Origin: an uncultured Bacteroidota bacterium
Lineage (GTDB): Bacteria > Bacteroidota > Bacteroidia > Bacteroidales > SZUA-534
Length of the DNA: 64,000 nt
Direction of reading: 5' to 3'
Assembly: GCA_946414435.1 (NCBI GenBank)
Contig: CAMKOM010000002.1
Coordinates: forward strand, 62,001-126,000
A program made the translations under genes and the position numbers. The notes beneath the pieces were generated by a model that was not told where the DNA came from, ran no database searches, and saw only the letters and a list, made by a program, of their open reading frames with translations. Shown here in pieces: positions 1 to 8,000 of the stretch. Every line of letters starts with the position of its first letter. Within the stretch, counting starts at the first letter, position 1.

Positions 1-456
1 CGGTGTGATGCTGACAATATATTGGCGGTCATCTTCCTGATACGTAAGTTCGTAATTGTTGTTCATACGGCTCAGGTCGCCAACCATACAGGCGGTTATC
101 ATATCCTGCATCTCGTTCATCATCTTGTTGATATTGAGCTGCATAACGCTCTTTTTGCCGTCGGCCACAATCTTCAGCCGGCCACCGTTAATCACAATCA
201 GGTAGCTCAACGGCTTCGAGTAATCCAAACTTATCTTGTTGTCTTTCAGATAGTAGAATCGACCTTTCGAAGTCACATCTTCGTCGAACATATCAAGGTG
301 CTTCACCTGCGTGAAGTCGCTCTCAATTGATTTCAGTTTCTCGGCGGTGGTTTTCAGTTGGTTCTCAAACTTTGCCATATCGGCTACGGGGCGTGTCTGC
401 GCCAGCGCCGTGTGGGCTGCGGCAACCAATGCCAGAATTGCAAACAGATGTTTCAT
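1..456 (-). CDS. LolA-like outer-membrane lipoprotein carrier protein (3' end outside window)
   Basis: The first 152 codons of a minus-strand gene that runs off the left edge. It starts at an ATG at 454-456 with a clear signal peptide (MKHLFAILALVAAAHTALAQ), so the product is exported. The mature part has the LolA pattern: an N-terminal helix, then SDFTQVKHLDMFDEDVTSKG, FYYLKDNKISLDYSKPLSYL and an ING turn before further beta strands. LolA proteins carry lipoproteins through the periplasm between the Lol complex and the outer membrane; the Bacteroidota members are divergent, so the exact cargo is inferred. The 5' neighbour (HAD phosphatase) is divergent, so transcription probably starts in the 457-572 gap. 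Family assignment rests on pattern recognition, not on an alignment. Confidence 0.75.
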   Translation of the reverse strand, partial: MKHLFAILALVAAAHTALAQTRPVADMAKFENQLKTTAEKLKSIESDFTQVKHLDMFDEDVTSKGRFYYLKDNKISLDYSKPLSYLIVINGGRLKIVADGKKSVMQLNINKMMNEMQDMITACMVGDLSRMNNNYELTYQEDDRQYIVSITP

Positions 457-572
457 TTCCTGATTTTTTAGGGCCGCAAGTTACGTAATTTTTTGCCGTT
501 GGCGTCCACCGATGCCAAAACCATCCGTCAATCTGAATAATATCTCTATTTTTGCCCGCAAAACCGACAGCA

Positions 573-1226
573 ATGATAAAATCAGTCATTTTCGATATGG
601 ACGGCCTGATTGTTGACTCGGAGCCGTTTTGGCGTATGGCCGAGCGCACCGTTTTTGGCAGCAGGGGCATCGAGCTCACCGAAGAGCAGTGCCGCTCAAC
701 AACGGGTATGCGGCTCGACAATGTGGTTGCCCATTGGAACGCCATTTATCCCGGTCACATAACCGACAAGCGTCAGACAGCCAGCGAGATTCTTGCCGAA
801 GTGACGCGCTTGGTCACCACCTACGCCGAGCCAATGCCGGGTGTCCACCAGGCCGCACAGCTGTTTGCAAAGCGTGGCTGCACAATGGCTTTGGCTTCAG
901 CTTCGGCAATGTCGCTCATCAATGCAGTGCTCGACAAACTTTGCGTGCGCCATTATTTCAATGTCATTCAGTCGGCCGAGAATGTAAAGTATGGCAAGCC
1001 GCACCCCGAGATTTTCCTGACCACAGCCGCCAGCCTTGGTGTCAAACCCGAAGAGTGCTTGGTGCTCGAAGACTCGATTTTTGGCGTGATTGCCGGTAAA
1101 GCCGCCAGTATGAAGGTGATTGCCGTGCCCGACAAAGAACTCGCCGGCCGCCGTGAGTACGGTGTCGCCGATGCCGTTCTTCATTCACTCACCGAGATTG
1201 ACGAAGAACTGTTTAACCGGTTGTAG
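573..1226 (+). CDS. HAD-superfamily sugar-phosphate phosphatase (HxpB/YniC-like)
   Basis: A 217-residue HAD hydrolase of the beta-phosphoglucomutase-like subgroup. All four catalytic motifs are visible: DMDG with nucleophile Asp8 and Asp10, a serine of motif II near residue 108, Lys142 in KPHPEIF, and the acidic pair in LVLEDS near 166-167. The cap lies between residues 15 and 90. Length and the DSEPFW cap start resemble the E. coli hexitol phosphatase B/2-deoxyglucose-6-phosphatase group, so the likely role is dephosphorylation of a hexose or hexitol phosphate in the cytoplasm; the substrate cannot be read from the sequence. I chose the ATG at 573 over an in-frame TTG at 552, because the TTG lies inside a TATTTTTG box (547-554) that looks like the promoter -7 element. 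Confidence 0.85.
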   Translation: MIKSVIFDMDGLIVDSEPFWRMAERTVFGSRGIELTEEQCRSTTGMRLDNVVAHWNAIYPGHITDKRQTASEILAEVTRLVTTYAEPMPGVHQAAQLFAKRGCTMALASASAMSLINAVLDKLCVRHYFNVIQSAENVKYGKPHPEIFLTTAASLGVKPEECLVLEDSIFGVIAGKAASMKVIAVPDKELAGRREYGVADAVLHSLTEIDEELFNRL

Positions 1227-1234
1227 CCATTCTT

Positions 1235-1444
1235 CTACATCCCCGCCAGCGATATAAGCCGCGGTGTCAAATCAGCAAAAAATAACGGAATGTTCAGGTT
1301 GATGGCCGACTCTTCGCCCTTCTTGAATTTCACAAGCGGCGTGCGGAGCGACACGTTTGTGGGAATGCACTGTTTGGTTGTGAGTCCCGGAATCAGCAGA
1401 AACTCGCCAAATGTTCTTGATACGTCGTTGAAAATCTTTGCCAT
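1235..1444 (-). pseudogene. Truncated 5' end of an IMP dehydrogenase-like gene
   Basis: A minus-strand reading frame starting at an ATG (1442-1444) encodes 69 residues. The first ~55 ([20 protein letters not shown], then a [12 protein letters not shown]-type stretch, LVKFKKGEE and LNIPLF) match what I remember as the N-terminus of the ~500-residue GuaB-type IMP dehydrogenases of Bacteroidota and Clostridia, where NIPLVSAIMQ would follow. Here similarity stops right after NIPLF; about 14 unrelated residues and a TAG follow. The rest of the enzyme (CBS domains, catalytic cysteine loop) is absent. The end lies only 8 bases from the convergent HAD gene, so a deletion joining the two is the simplest explanation. 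It cannot be a functional dehydrogenase. The identification is from memory of the family. Confidence 0.65.
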
Positions 1445-1544
1445 TTTTGTTGCGTTTTTCGGAATAAAAAAAATTGCAGTGATACGGAATTTGGTTGGTT
1501 CTGATAGCCGTCGGTGCGGATTTTTTTCGGTAAAAAGGCAACTG

Positions 1545-1574
1545 TTTGCTAATCCGCACAAAACGCTAATTTTG
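1545..1574 (+). promoter_or_regulatory. Bacteroidota-type promoter for the 1592 lipoprotein gene
   Basis: TTTG at 1545-1548 and TAATTTTG at 1567-1574 are separated by 18 bases, close to the -33/-7 consensus TTTG-N19-TAnnTTTG of the Bacteroidota primary sigma factor. The -7 box ends 17 bases before the ATG at 1592, implying a very short leader. Confidence 0.65.
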
Positions 1575-1591
1575 TAAAAAATAATATTGAT

Positions 1592-2746
1592 ATGAGAAAA
1601 CTATTATGGGCAACATTTGGCGTTGCATTGATTTCGATGGTGTTCGCAGGGTGCAAAAAAGAAGAAGAACCCACATATATGGTTCAAGCGACTGCAACTG
1701 AAGGCGGAACTGTTGAAGGACAAAACGGCGAATACAAAGAAGGTGAAACTGTTGTGTTTACGGCTGTTCCTGCCGAAGGCTATTATTTTAGCAGATGGCG
1801 CGATGGTAGCACCGACAACCCTCGCAGTCTTGTGGTTTCTGATGTGGCTGTGAATCTTTATGCCGAATTCCGCAAGAATCCGCTTGTAACCATAACTGCC
1901 GACAGCCACGGCACCATTGGCGGTTTTGAAAGTGGCCGCTACGCACCTGGCGATAGTCTGTCATTCACGGCCATAGCATCTGACGGTTACTATTTCAGCC
2001 AATGGGATGACGGTAGCACAACCAATCCACGCATAATAAATGTTGGCAGAACCGACATAACCATTGCTGCAAAATTTATCGCTGTTACAACTGTCGATTT
2101 AGGACTGCCCAGCGGCAATCTTTGGGCAACTTGCAATTTGGGCGCCGAACAACCATGGAAATATGGCCATTACTATGCGTGGGGAGAAACCCAACCGAAA
2201 TCTACTTACGATTTTGAGAACTATAACTATTACAATAGTACCGACAGTTCAATTACAAAATATAACTATGATGCCGCCAAAGGCCCGGTTGACAACAAAA
2301 ATATCCTCGAGCCTACCGATGATGTTGCAGCCGTTTTAATCGGCGCCAATTTCTCAGTCCCAAGTAATGACGATTGGATTGAACTTGGCAACGAATGCTA
2401 TTGGCGATGGACATATAATTACAACGATGATTATACGTTCGTAAGCGGCTACATAATTTATAAAGCAAAAGCCGATAGCGACAGAGGTGTAAAAAAAACT
2501 AAAAATGACATATCGTTAGTGTCGTACACATTGTCCGATGCGCACATTTTCCTTCCCGCAGCAGGCTTTGCACACAATCGGCACGTCAACCAAGATGGCA
2601 GCTATTGCAAATATTGGTCCAGCTCGCTGTCCGAGAATTATTGTTACAATGCTCATAGTTGTAGCTGCTTTGACTATTACTGCTCGCCGTCAGGCGTAGG
2701 AAGTCGCGAAGAAGGATGTCCTATCCGCCCTGTTCGCCACAAATAA
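1592..2746 (+). CDS. Surface lipoprotein with two InlB-type repeats and a Fibrobacter-type C-terminal domain
   Basis: A 384-residue lipoprotein. The N-terminus has a signal peptide ending in the lipobox VFAGC (acylated Cys at residue 20). Two tandem ~70-residue domains follow (about 32-95 and 96-165), each with the pattern GGT/GGF, a YxxGxxVxFTA stretch, GYYFSRW or GYYFSQW, DGSTxNPR and a closing AEF/AKF. This is the divergent InlB B-repeat type of Bacteroidota and Fibrobacter surface proteins. The C-terminal part begins [18 protein letters not shown] and ends with YWSSS and PIRPVRHK, the motif order of a domain found in many copies in gut Bacteroidota and Fibrobacter. The protein is probably displayed on the outer membrane; its ligand is unknown. 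A good promoter and a terminator flank it, so it is a single-gene unit. Confidence 0.8.
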   Translation: MRKLLWATFGVALISMVFAGCKKEEEPTYMVQATATEGGTVEGQNGEYKEGETVVFTAVPAEGYYFSRWRDGSTDNPRSLVVSDVAVNLYAEFRKNPLVTITADSHGTIGGFESGRYAPGDSLSFTAIASDGYYFSQWDDGSTTNPRIINVGRTDITIAAKFIAVTTVDLGLPSGNLWATCNLGAEQPWKYGHYYAWGETQPKSTYDFENYNYYNSTDSSITKYNYDAAKGPVDNKNILEPTDDVAAVLIGANFSVPSNDDWIELGNECYWRWTYNYNDDYTFVSGYIIYKAKADSDRGVKKTKNDISLVSYTLSDAHIFLPAAGFAHNRHVNQDGSYCKYWSSSLSENYCYNAHSCSCFDYYCSPSGVGSREEGCPIRPVRHK

Positions 2747-2771
2747 TCAGACAATTTCTAAAAACACAAAG

Positions 2772-2806
2772 GCCTGCATCCGTTGTTAGGGTGCAGGCTT
2801 TTTTTT
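2772..2806 (+). terminator. Rho-independent terminator after the lipoprotein gene
   Basis: GCCTGCATCC pairs with GGGTGCAGGC across a short loop (one G-T pair) and is followed by eight T residues. It lies 26 bases after the lipoprotein stop codon. Confidence 0.8.
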
Positions 2807-2840
2807 GTGGGATTAGTTCGTTCTCCTATTTGATTTGATG

Positions 2841-2904
2841 CCAAAAACGTGGAAAAAATCACATTTTTCATACCAAAAATGTGGAAAAAATCACATTTTC
2901 GGCA
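2841..2904. repeat. 32-bp tandem repeat, two copies
   Basis: CCAAAAACGTGGAAAAAATC at 2841 recurs at 2873 as CCAAAAATGTGGAAAAAATC, and the following CACATTTT is shared, giving a period of exactly 32. A degenerate third start (CACCAAACGGTGCAAAAA) follows. Similar intergenic arrays occur at 23763 and 27556. Confidence 0.75.
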
Positions 2905-2923
2905 CCAAACGGTGCAAAAAGGC

Positions 2924-2960
2924 CATAAAAAACGCCCCAAGCCCGAAGGCAAGGAGCGTT
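2924..2960 (-). terminator. Rho-independent terminator after ilvE
   Basis: Read on the minus strand, AACGCTCC pairs with GGGGCGTT (one mismatch or wobble) and is followed by TTTTTAT. It lies 28 bases beyond the ilvE stop codon. Confidence 0.75.
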
Positions 2961-2987
2961 CCCATTTATAATCATTTAAAATCTAAT

Positions 2988-4010
2988 TTATCCAATAACC
3001 ACTCTCGTCCAGCCGTGTTTGTCGGGCTCGGTGCCGTACTGTATGCCGCGCAGCAGGTTGTAGAGCTTCGTCGAAACCGGACCGGGTTTGCCGTCCTTCG
3101 AGAAGACGAAGGTCTTTTTCTGCTCAAGGTCGTCAATCTTCGAGATTGGCGAGATGACGGCAGCTGTTCCGCAAGCGCCGGCTTCTTCGAATGTCGCCAG
3201 CTCTTCTTCCGGAATCTGGCGGCGCTCAACCGTCATTCCAAGGTCTTCGGCAAGCTGCATCAGACTCTTGTTGGTGATTGACGGCAGAATCGAAGTCGAT
3301 TTCGGCGTCACGTAAGTGTTGTTCTTGATACCGAAGAAGTTAGCCGCACCGCACTCATCCATATATTTCTTCTCTTTGGCATCGAGATAGAACTCGCAGG
3401 CATAGCCAAGGTCGTGAGCCATTTTGTTGGCGCGCAGGCTGGCGGCGTAGTTTCCGCCCACCTTGTAGATGCCCGTGCCGAGCGGAGCCGAACGGTCGAA
3501 CTCGCGGATGATGACGTATGGGTTGCAGGCAAATCCGCCTTTGAAGTACGGGCCCACCGGTGTTGCAAAAATCAGGAACAGATATTCCGATGCCGGATGA
3601 ACGCCCACTTGTGCGCTTGTGCCGATGAGCAGCGGACGCAGATAGAGAGTTGCGCCGGTCTCGTAGGGCGGAATATATTTCTCGTTCAGGCGCACCACCA
3701 TATCAATCATCTTATTGAAAGTTTCGGTTGGCAGCTCAGGCATCAAAATGCCGCGGCAGGTCGATTGCAGGCGGGCTGCGTTCTCGTCAGAGCGGAACAC
3801 TCGCACTTTGCCGTCGGGGCAGCGGTATGCCTTCAAGCCTTCAAAGGCTTCCTGTCCGTAGTGTAGGCAGGTGGCAGCCATATGCATCGGGATTGTCTCT
3901 TCGGAGCAAACTTCAATTTCGCCCCATTTGCCGTCGCGATAGTAGCAGCGGACATTGTAGTCGGTCTTTCTGTAGCCAAATCCTATGTTGGCCCAATCAA
4001 TGTTTTCCAT
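2988..4010 (-). CDS. ilvE: Branched-chain amino acid aminotransferase
   Basis: A 340-residue class IV PLP aminotransferase. It interconverts leucine, isoleucine and valine with their 2-oxo acids, using glutamate/2-oxoglutarate, in the cytoplasm. Visible signatures are the fold-type IV core, the substrate-loop region YGQEAFEGLK (51-60), YLRPLLIGTSAQVGV, and the PLP-binding lysine in GIYKVGGNYAASL (Lys183). The later ECGAANFFGI and GTAAVISPI match the cofactor-binding motifs of the larger (BCAT II, eukaryote-like) branch, and the length is normal for that branch. The open frame extends 31 codons upstream, but MENIDWANIGFGY at 4010 is the typical family start. A -7-like box (TACCTTTG on the minus strand, 4038-4045) lies 28 bases upstream. 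Transcribed alone, divergent from prmA. Confidence 0.93.
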   Translation of the reverse strand: MENIDWANIGFGYRKTDYNVRCYYRDGKWGEIEVCSEETIPMHMAATCLHYGQEAFEGLKAYRCPDGKVRVFRSDENAARLQSTCRGILMPELPTETFNKMIDMVVRLNEKYIPPYETGATLYLRPLLIGTSAQVGVHPASEYLFLIFATPVGPYFKGGFACNPYVIIREFDRSAPLGTGIYKVGGNYAASLRANKMAHDLGYACEFYLDAKEKKYMDECGAANFFGIKNNTYVTPKSTSILPSITNKSLMQLAEDLGMTVERRQIPEEELATFEEAGACGTAAVISPISKIDDLEQKKTFVFSKDGKPGPVSTKLYNLLRGIQYGTEPDKHGWTRVVIG

Positions 4011-4175
4011 AACACTTTTTCTTTTCAAAAAAACAACCAAAGGTAGAAATTTTGGCAATAGTGTCACACAAAAAGTTCGGCAAAATGCCGCTTTCCATTT
4101 CAAATGCTTGCTTAATTGCTAATTCCTACATTCTAAATCCTAAATAAATATTATCTTGTCCGAAATTTGTCGATA

Positions 4176-5012
4176 ATGCAATATATTGAAACTCAACTAA
4201 CTTTTAGTCCGGCCATTCCTGAAAATCGTGAGATTCTGGCGGCGTTGCTTGCCGAAATAGGGTACGACAGTTTTATGGACACACCAACCGGGTTGTCGGC
4301 ATATATCCCGGCCGACGCATTCAGCAGTGAGACTACCGAGGCCGCTATTGAGCCGGTCAGGCCGCTATTTGAGCAGTTGACGGTTGAGAGCAAGCCTATG
4401 CCTGATGTTGACTGGAACGCCGAGTGGGAGAAGAGTTTCACGCCGATAACCATCGACGGCCGCTGCCGCATTCGTGCACCGTTCCACGATTATGACGCCG
4501 CATACCAGCTCGACATCGTGATTGAGCCGAAGATGGCTTTTGGCACAGGGCATCATGCCACCACCACGCTGATGATTCGCCAGCTGTTCGATATCGATTT
4601 GACTGGCAAAAAGGTGCTCGACATGGGTTGTGGCACGGGTGTGCTGGCCATTGCAGCGCTGAAACTGGGCGCAGGGAGTGCTGTTGCCATCGACATCGAC
4701 CATTGGTCGGTTGAAAACACGCTGGAGAACGCTGCCCGCAACAATGTGGCGCTGACAGCTGTTGAGGGCGGTGTTGAGGCAATCAGCGGCACATTCGATA
4801 TCATTTTGGCCAATATCAACCGCAACATTCTGCTCGACCAGATGCCGACTTACAGCCGTTCGCTTGCTGCCGGTGGCCTGCTCTGTTTGAGCGGCTTCTA
4901 CGCTGCCGACCTTGACATAATCCGGGAAAAAGCCAGCCAGTTGGCGTTGCGGTTTGAGAAGGTTTTGGAGCGCGACGAGTGGGTGTCGGCTCGATTTATA
5001 AAGACAAAATAA
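4176..5012 (+). CDS. prmA: Ribosomal protein L11 methyltransferase
   Basis: A 278-residue SAM-dependent methyltransferase. Family signatures are EPKMAFGTGHHATTTLM, the SAM-binding loop VLDMGCGTGVLAIAALKLGA (around 147-166), the acidic ribose-binding residue in AIDIDHWSVENT, and the post-I catalytic stretch DIILANINRNILLD. PrmA trimethylates lysines and the N-terminus of ribosomal protein L11. The N-terminal ~100 residues form the L11-recognition domain and are shorter than in E. coli, as is usual in Bacteroidota. The start is set at the ATG at 4176 rather than an in-frame TTG nine bases earlier. The next gene begins 16 bases after the stop, so the two may be co-transcribed. Confidence 0.93.
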   Translation: MQYIETQLTFSPAIPENREILAALLAEIGYDSFMDTPTGLSAYIPADAFSSETTEAAIEPVRPLFEQLTVESKPMPDVDWNAEWEKSFTPITIDGRCRIRAPFHDYDAAYQLDIVIEPKMAFGTGHHATTTLMIRQLFDIDLTGKKVLDMGCGTGVLAIAALKLGAGSAVAIDIDHWSVENTLENAARNNVALTAVEGGVEAISGTFDIILANINRNILLDQMPTYSRSLAAGGLLCLSGFYAADLDIIREKASQLALRFEKVLERDEWVSARFIKTK

Positions 5013-5028
5013 TCACATAATATTGAAG

Positions 5029-8000
5029 ATGAAAAGATTACTGCTGATAGTCGGGTTGTGCGCCACAATGGTTGGCAATGTTTTTGCACAAAACCAAACA
5101 ACAAAGTTCAGCCCTGATCCATACAAGTTTATTGACGAGCTGAAGGTTTTTTTCTCGAAATCGGACGCCAACTACGAAAGCGGCAAATTGTTGCTCAAAG
5201 AGTTTGAGCCGTTCTGGCATGGCGGCTCGTTCACTGAGGAGCAACAGCAGAAAATCTACGAGCTCACCAACCAGATGGTGGCGCGCCGCGCACGGAATTT
5301 TCCGCATATCTTCAATTATATCAATGCTTTGCTAGTGTTTTGCCAAAACGAGATGACGCAGCAGGGCAACTACAAGGAGTGGTGCGACGGTCTTAACACC
5401 ATTGTTTATGACAAATCGATGAAACTCAATGATATAGACAAATATGTAGTGAGTATCATCTATATGTTGCGCGACAAGGCCATCTATCAGCAGGGCAGTA
5501 TGCGGTGGGTCAGCAGCAACAGCCATTTCGAGATCAACAAAATCAACGACACGGTCTGCTATTATTTTAACAGCCTTGATCTTAAGTGCATTGTGCGCAA
5601 AGACAGTATTGTTATTTACGACACCAAGGGTATCTACAACCCAATCTCGAACCGGTGGAAGGGCGGCCAGGCAACTGTTTATTGGGAGAACGCCGGAATA
5701 TCGCGCGACACGTCGTGGGCCGAAATCGACTCATACTCGATTCTGCTCACTAAATCGTCATACTCAATTAAAAACGTGATTTTCTATCACTTGGGTTATT
5801 TCGGCTATCCGCTTGAAGGCACACTCACCGACAAGGTGATGGAGACAACCAAGACGGGAAAATCGTCGTACCCGCAGTTCCGAAGCAATGAGAAAACATT
5901 TGATATTGAGGGGCTTTTCACTGATATCAATTACAATGGCGGTTTCACCATTATGGGTGACAAGGTGGCCGGAACAGGCACCAGCGCCGAACCTGCCACG
6001 GTTTCAATCTTCCGCGATGTGGAATATGTGAACGAGCAAGGCGACACACTGCTCAAAAAGCAGCTCTTTCTTGAAGTCAAATCGGAGTATTTCGGCATCC
6101 GCAAGAACGCCATCACATCGGCCAACGCCAAAATTCGTATGAACATTGGAAACGATTCAATCTACCATCCGGGCCTGCAGTTCAAATATGCCGATGCCAA
6201 CAGAGAGATCAGCCTGATTCGTGACAACAGTCCGGAGAACCTGTCGCGAAGCCCGTATTACGACTCATACCACAATATGGAAATGAACTTTGGTTTGTTG
6301 AGTTGGAAGATGGACGATTCTAAAATCTACTTTACCAATATTTTGGGTAGTAGTATCAGTACGGCAACCTTTGAGTCGGAAAACTATTTCAGCGCCGAGC
6401 GCTATTATGAGGACCAGGGACTCGAGGATGTTCACCCCTACCTGCTTCTGCGCAGCTATGCCCGCAAATACGGCACAGATGTGTTTGACGCCGATGAATT
6501 CTCGCGCCACATCAGAATGAGTCTGACGGTGACAAAGCGTTTGCTTATAAGCTTGACATACAAGGGTATAGTCGATTTTGATACAAAAACCGGAATCTGC
6601 CGTATCAAGCCGAAACTCTACCGTTATCTCGACTGCATTGTTGAGAAAATCGACTATGACCTTATCCGTTTTGAGTCGCAGACCACCATGGGCGCGACCA
6701 ACGCTGTGCTTAACTTGAAAAATATGGATTTGGCCATTCAGGGCGTTCCGGTGGTGAACGTGAGCGAACGACAGAATGTGATGTTCTATCCGAAAAACGA
6801 GGAAATTCTGGTCAAGAAGGATATGAGTTTCGATTTTGGCGGCCGTATTGACGCCGGTTTGTTCACCTTCCACGGAACCAATTTCAACTTCAACTACAAC
6901 GATTTTATGGTTGAGCTGAACCACGTCGACTCGCTGAACATTCGCGTAAAAGCCGGCTGGGACGAGCAGGGACGGCAGTTGCTGGCCAATGTGCAGAGCA
7001 CCATCGAAAGTATTACCGGAAAACTGAAAATCGACGAGCCCGACAACAAATCGGGTCGCAAGAACTTGCTGCAGTACCCGATTTTTGCCAGTGAAAAAGA
7101 CTCTTACGTTTATTACGACGATCCCGACATCCAGGATGGCAAGTACACGCGCGATACATTCTATTTCCAGGTTTATCCTTATACCATCGACAGTTTGAAC
7201 AGTTTTTCGACTGAAGGTATGGGATTCGAAGGCGAGCTGCACTCTGCCGACATTTTCCCAGTCATCAAGCAGAAGCTTGTGCTTCAAGAGGATAACTCGC
7301 TGGGTTTTGTTGAGCAGACACCAAATAACGGATATCCGGTCTACCGCGGCACAGGCCGCTTCAACAATAGCTTGTGGCTGAGTAATATGGGCTTGCGCGG
7401 CAATGGCGAGATTGACTATTCCGATGCCCGTATGATGTCGAACGATTTCATCTTCTTCCCCGACTCGACCAACGGCGTCACTTCGGCGCTGAACATTGCT
7501 GAGCAGAAGGGTGTGCATACCGATGTGATTGGCACAAAGGTTTACGCTCACTGGGAACCTTACAAAGACGTGCTGGCGATGAAAGACCTGGGGCAACCCT
7601 TGCGGATGTATGACGGCGAAGTTGCTTTCAGCGGAAAACTCAACTACCACTCAAAATCGATGGATGGCGGCGGAAAAGTTGAGCTTTACGATGCGCGGCT
7701 TACATCGGCGCGCTTCGATTTCAAGCATACAACTTTCAACAGCTTGAATGCGAAATTTGAGTTGAACTCTACTTTGTCGGAAAACCTTGCCATTGCTACA
7801 GAAAATGTGCGGGTTGACGTAGATATGGTCGGCAAACTGGCGACCTTCAAATCGAACCTTGGTGACGGCCGCATCGACTTCCCAGAGAACCTGTATGCAG
7901 CCTGGGTTGAACAGTTCTCGTGGAAGATGGTTGAAAAGAAGATGCAGTTTGCATCGACTAAGGCAACTCACATGTTTGCCAATGGCAATGTTGTTAAACC

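Noticed and set aside
1290-1577. Plus-strand frame of 95 codons before the lipoprotein gene
   Set aside because: It is the antisense of the IMP dehydrogenase remnant and overlaps the lipoprotein promoter.
6265-7650. Minus-strand open frame of 461 codons
   Set aside because: It lies wholly opposite the 1560-residue exported protein; its translation is His/Val/Ile-rich with no domain, typical of an antisense shadow of a coding strand.
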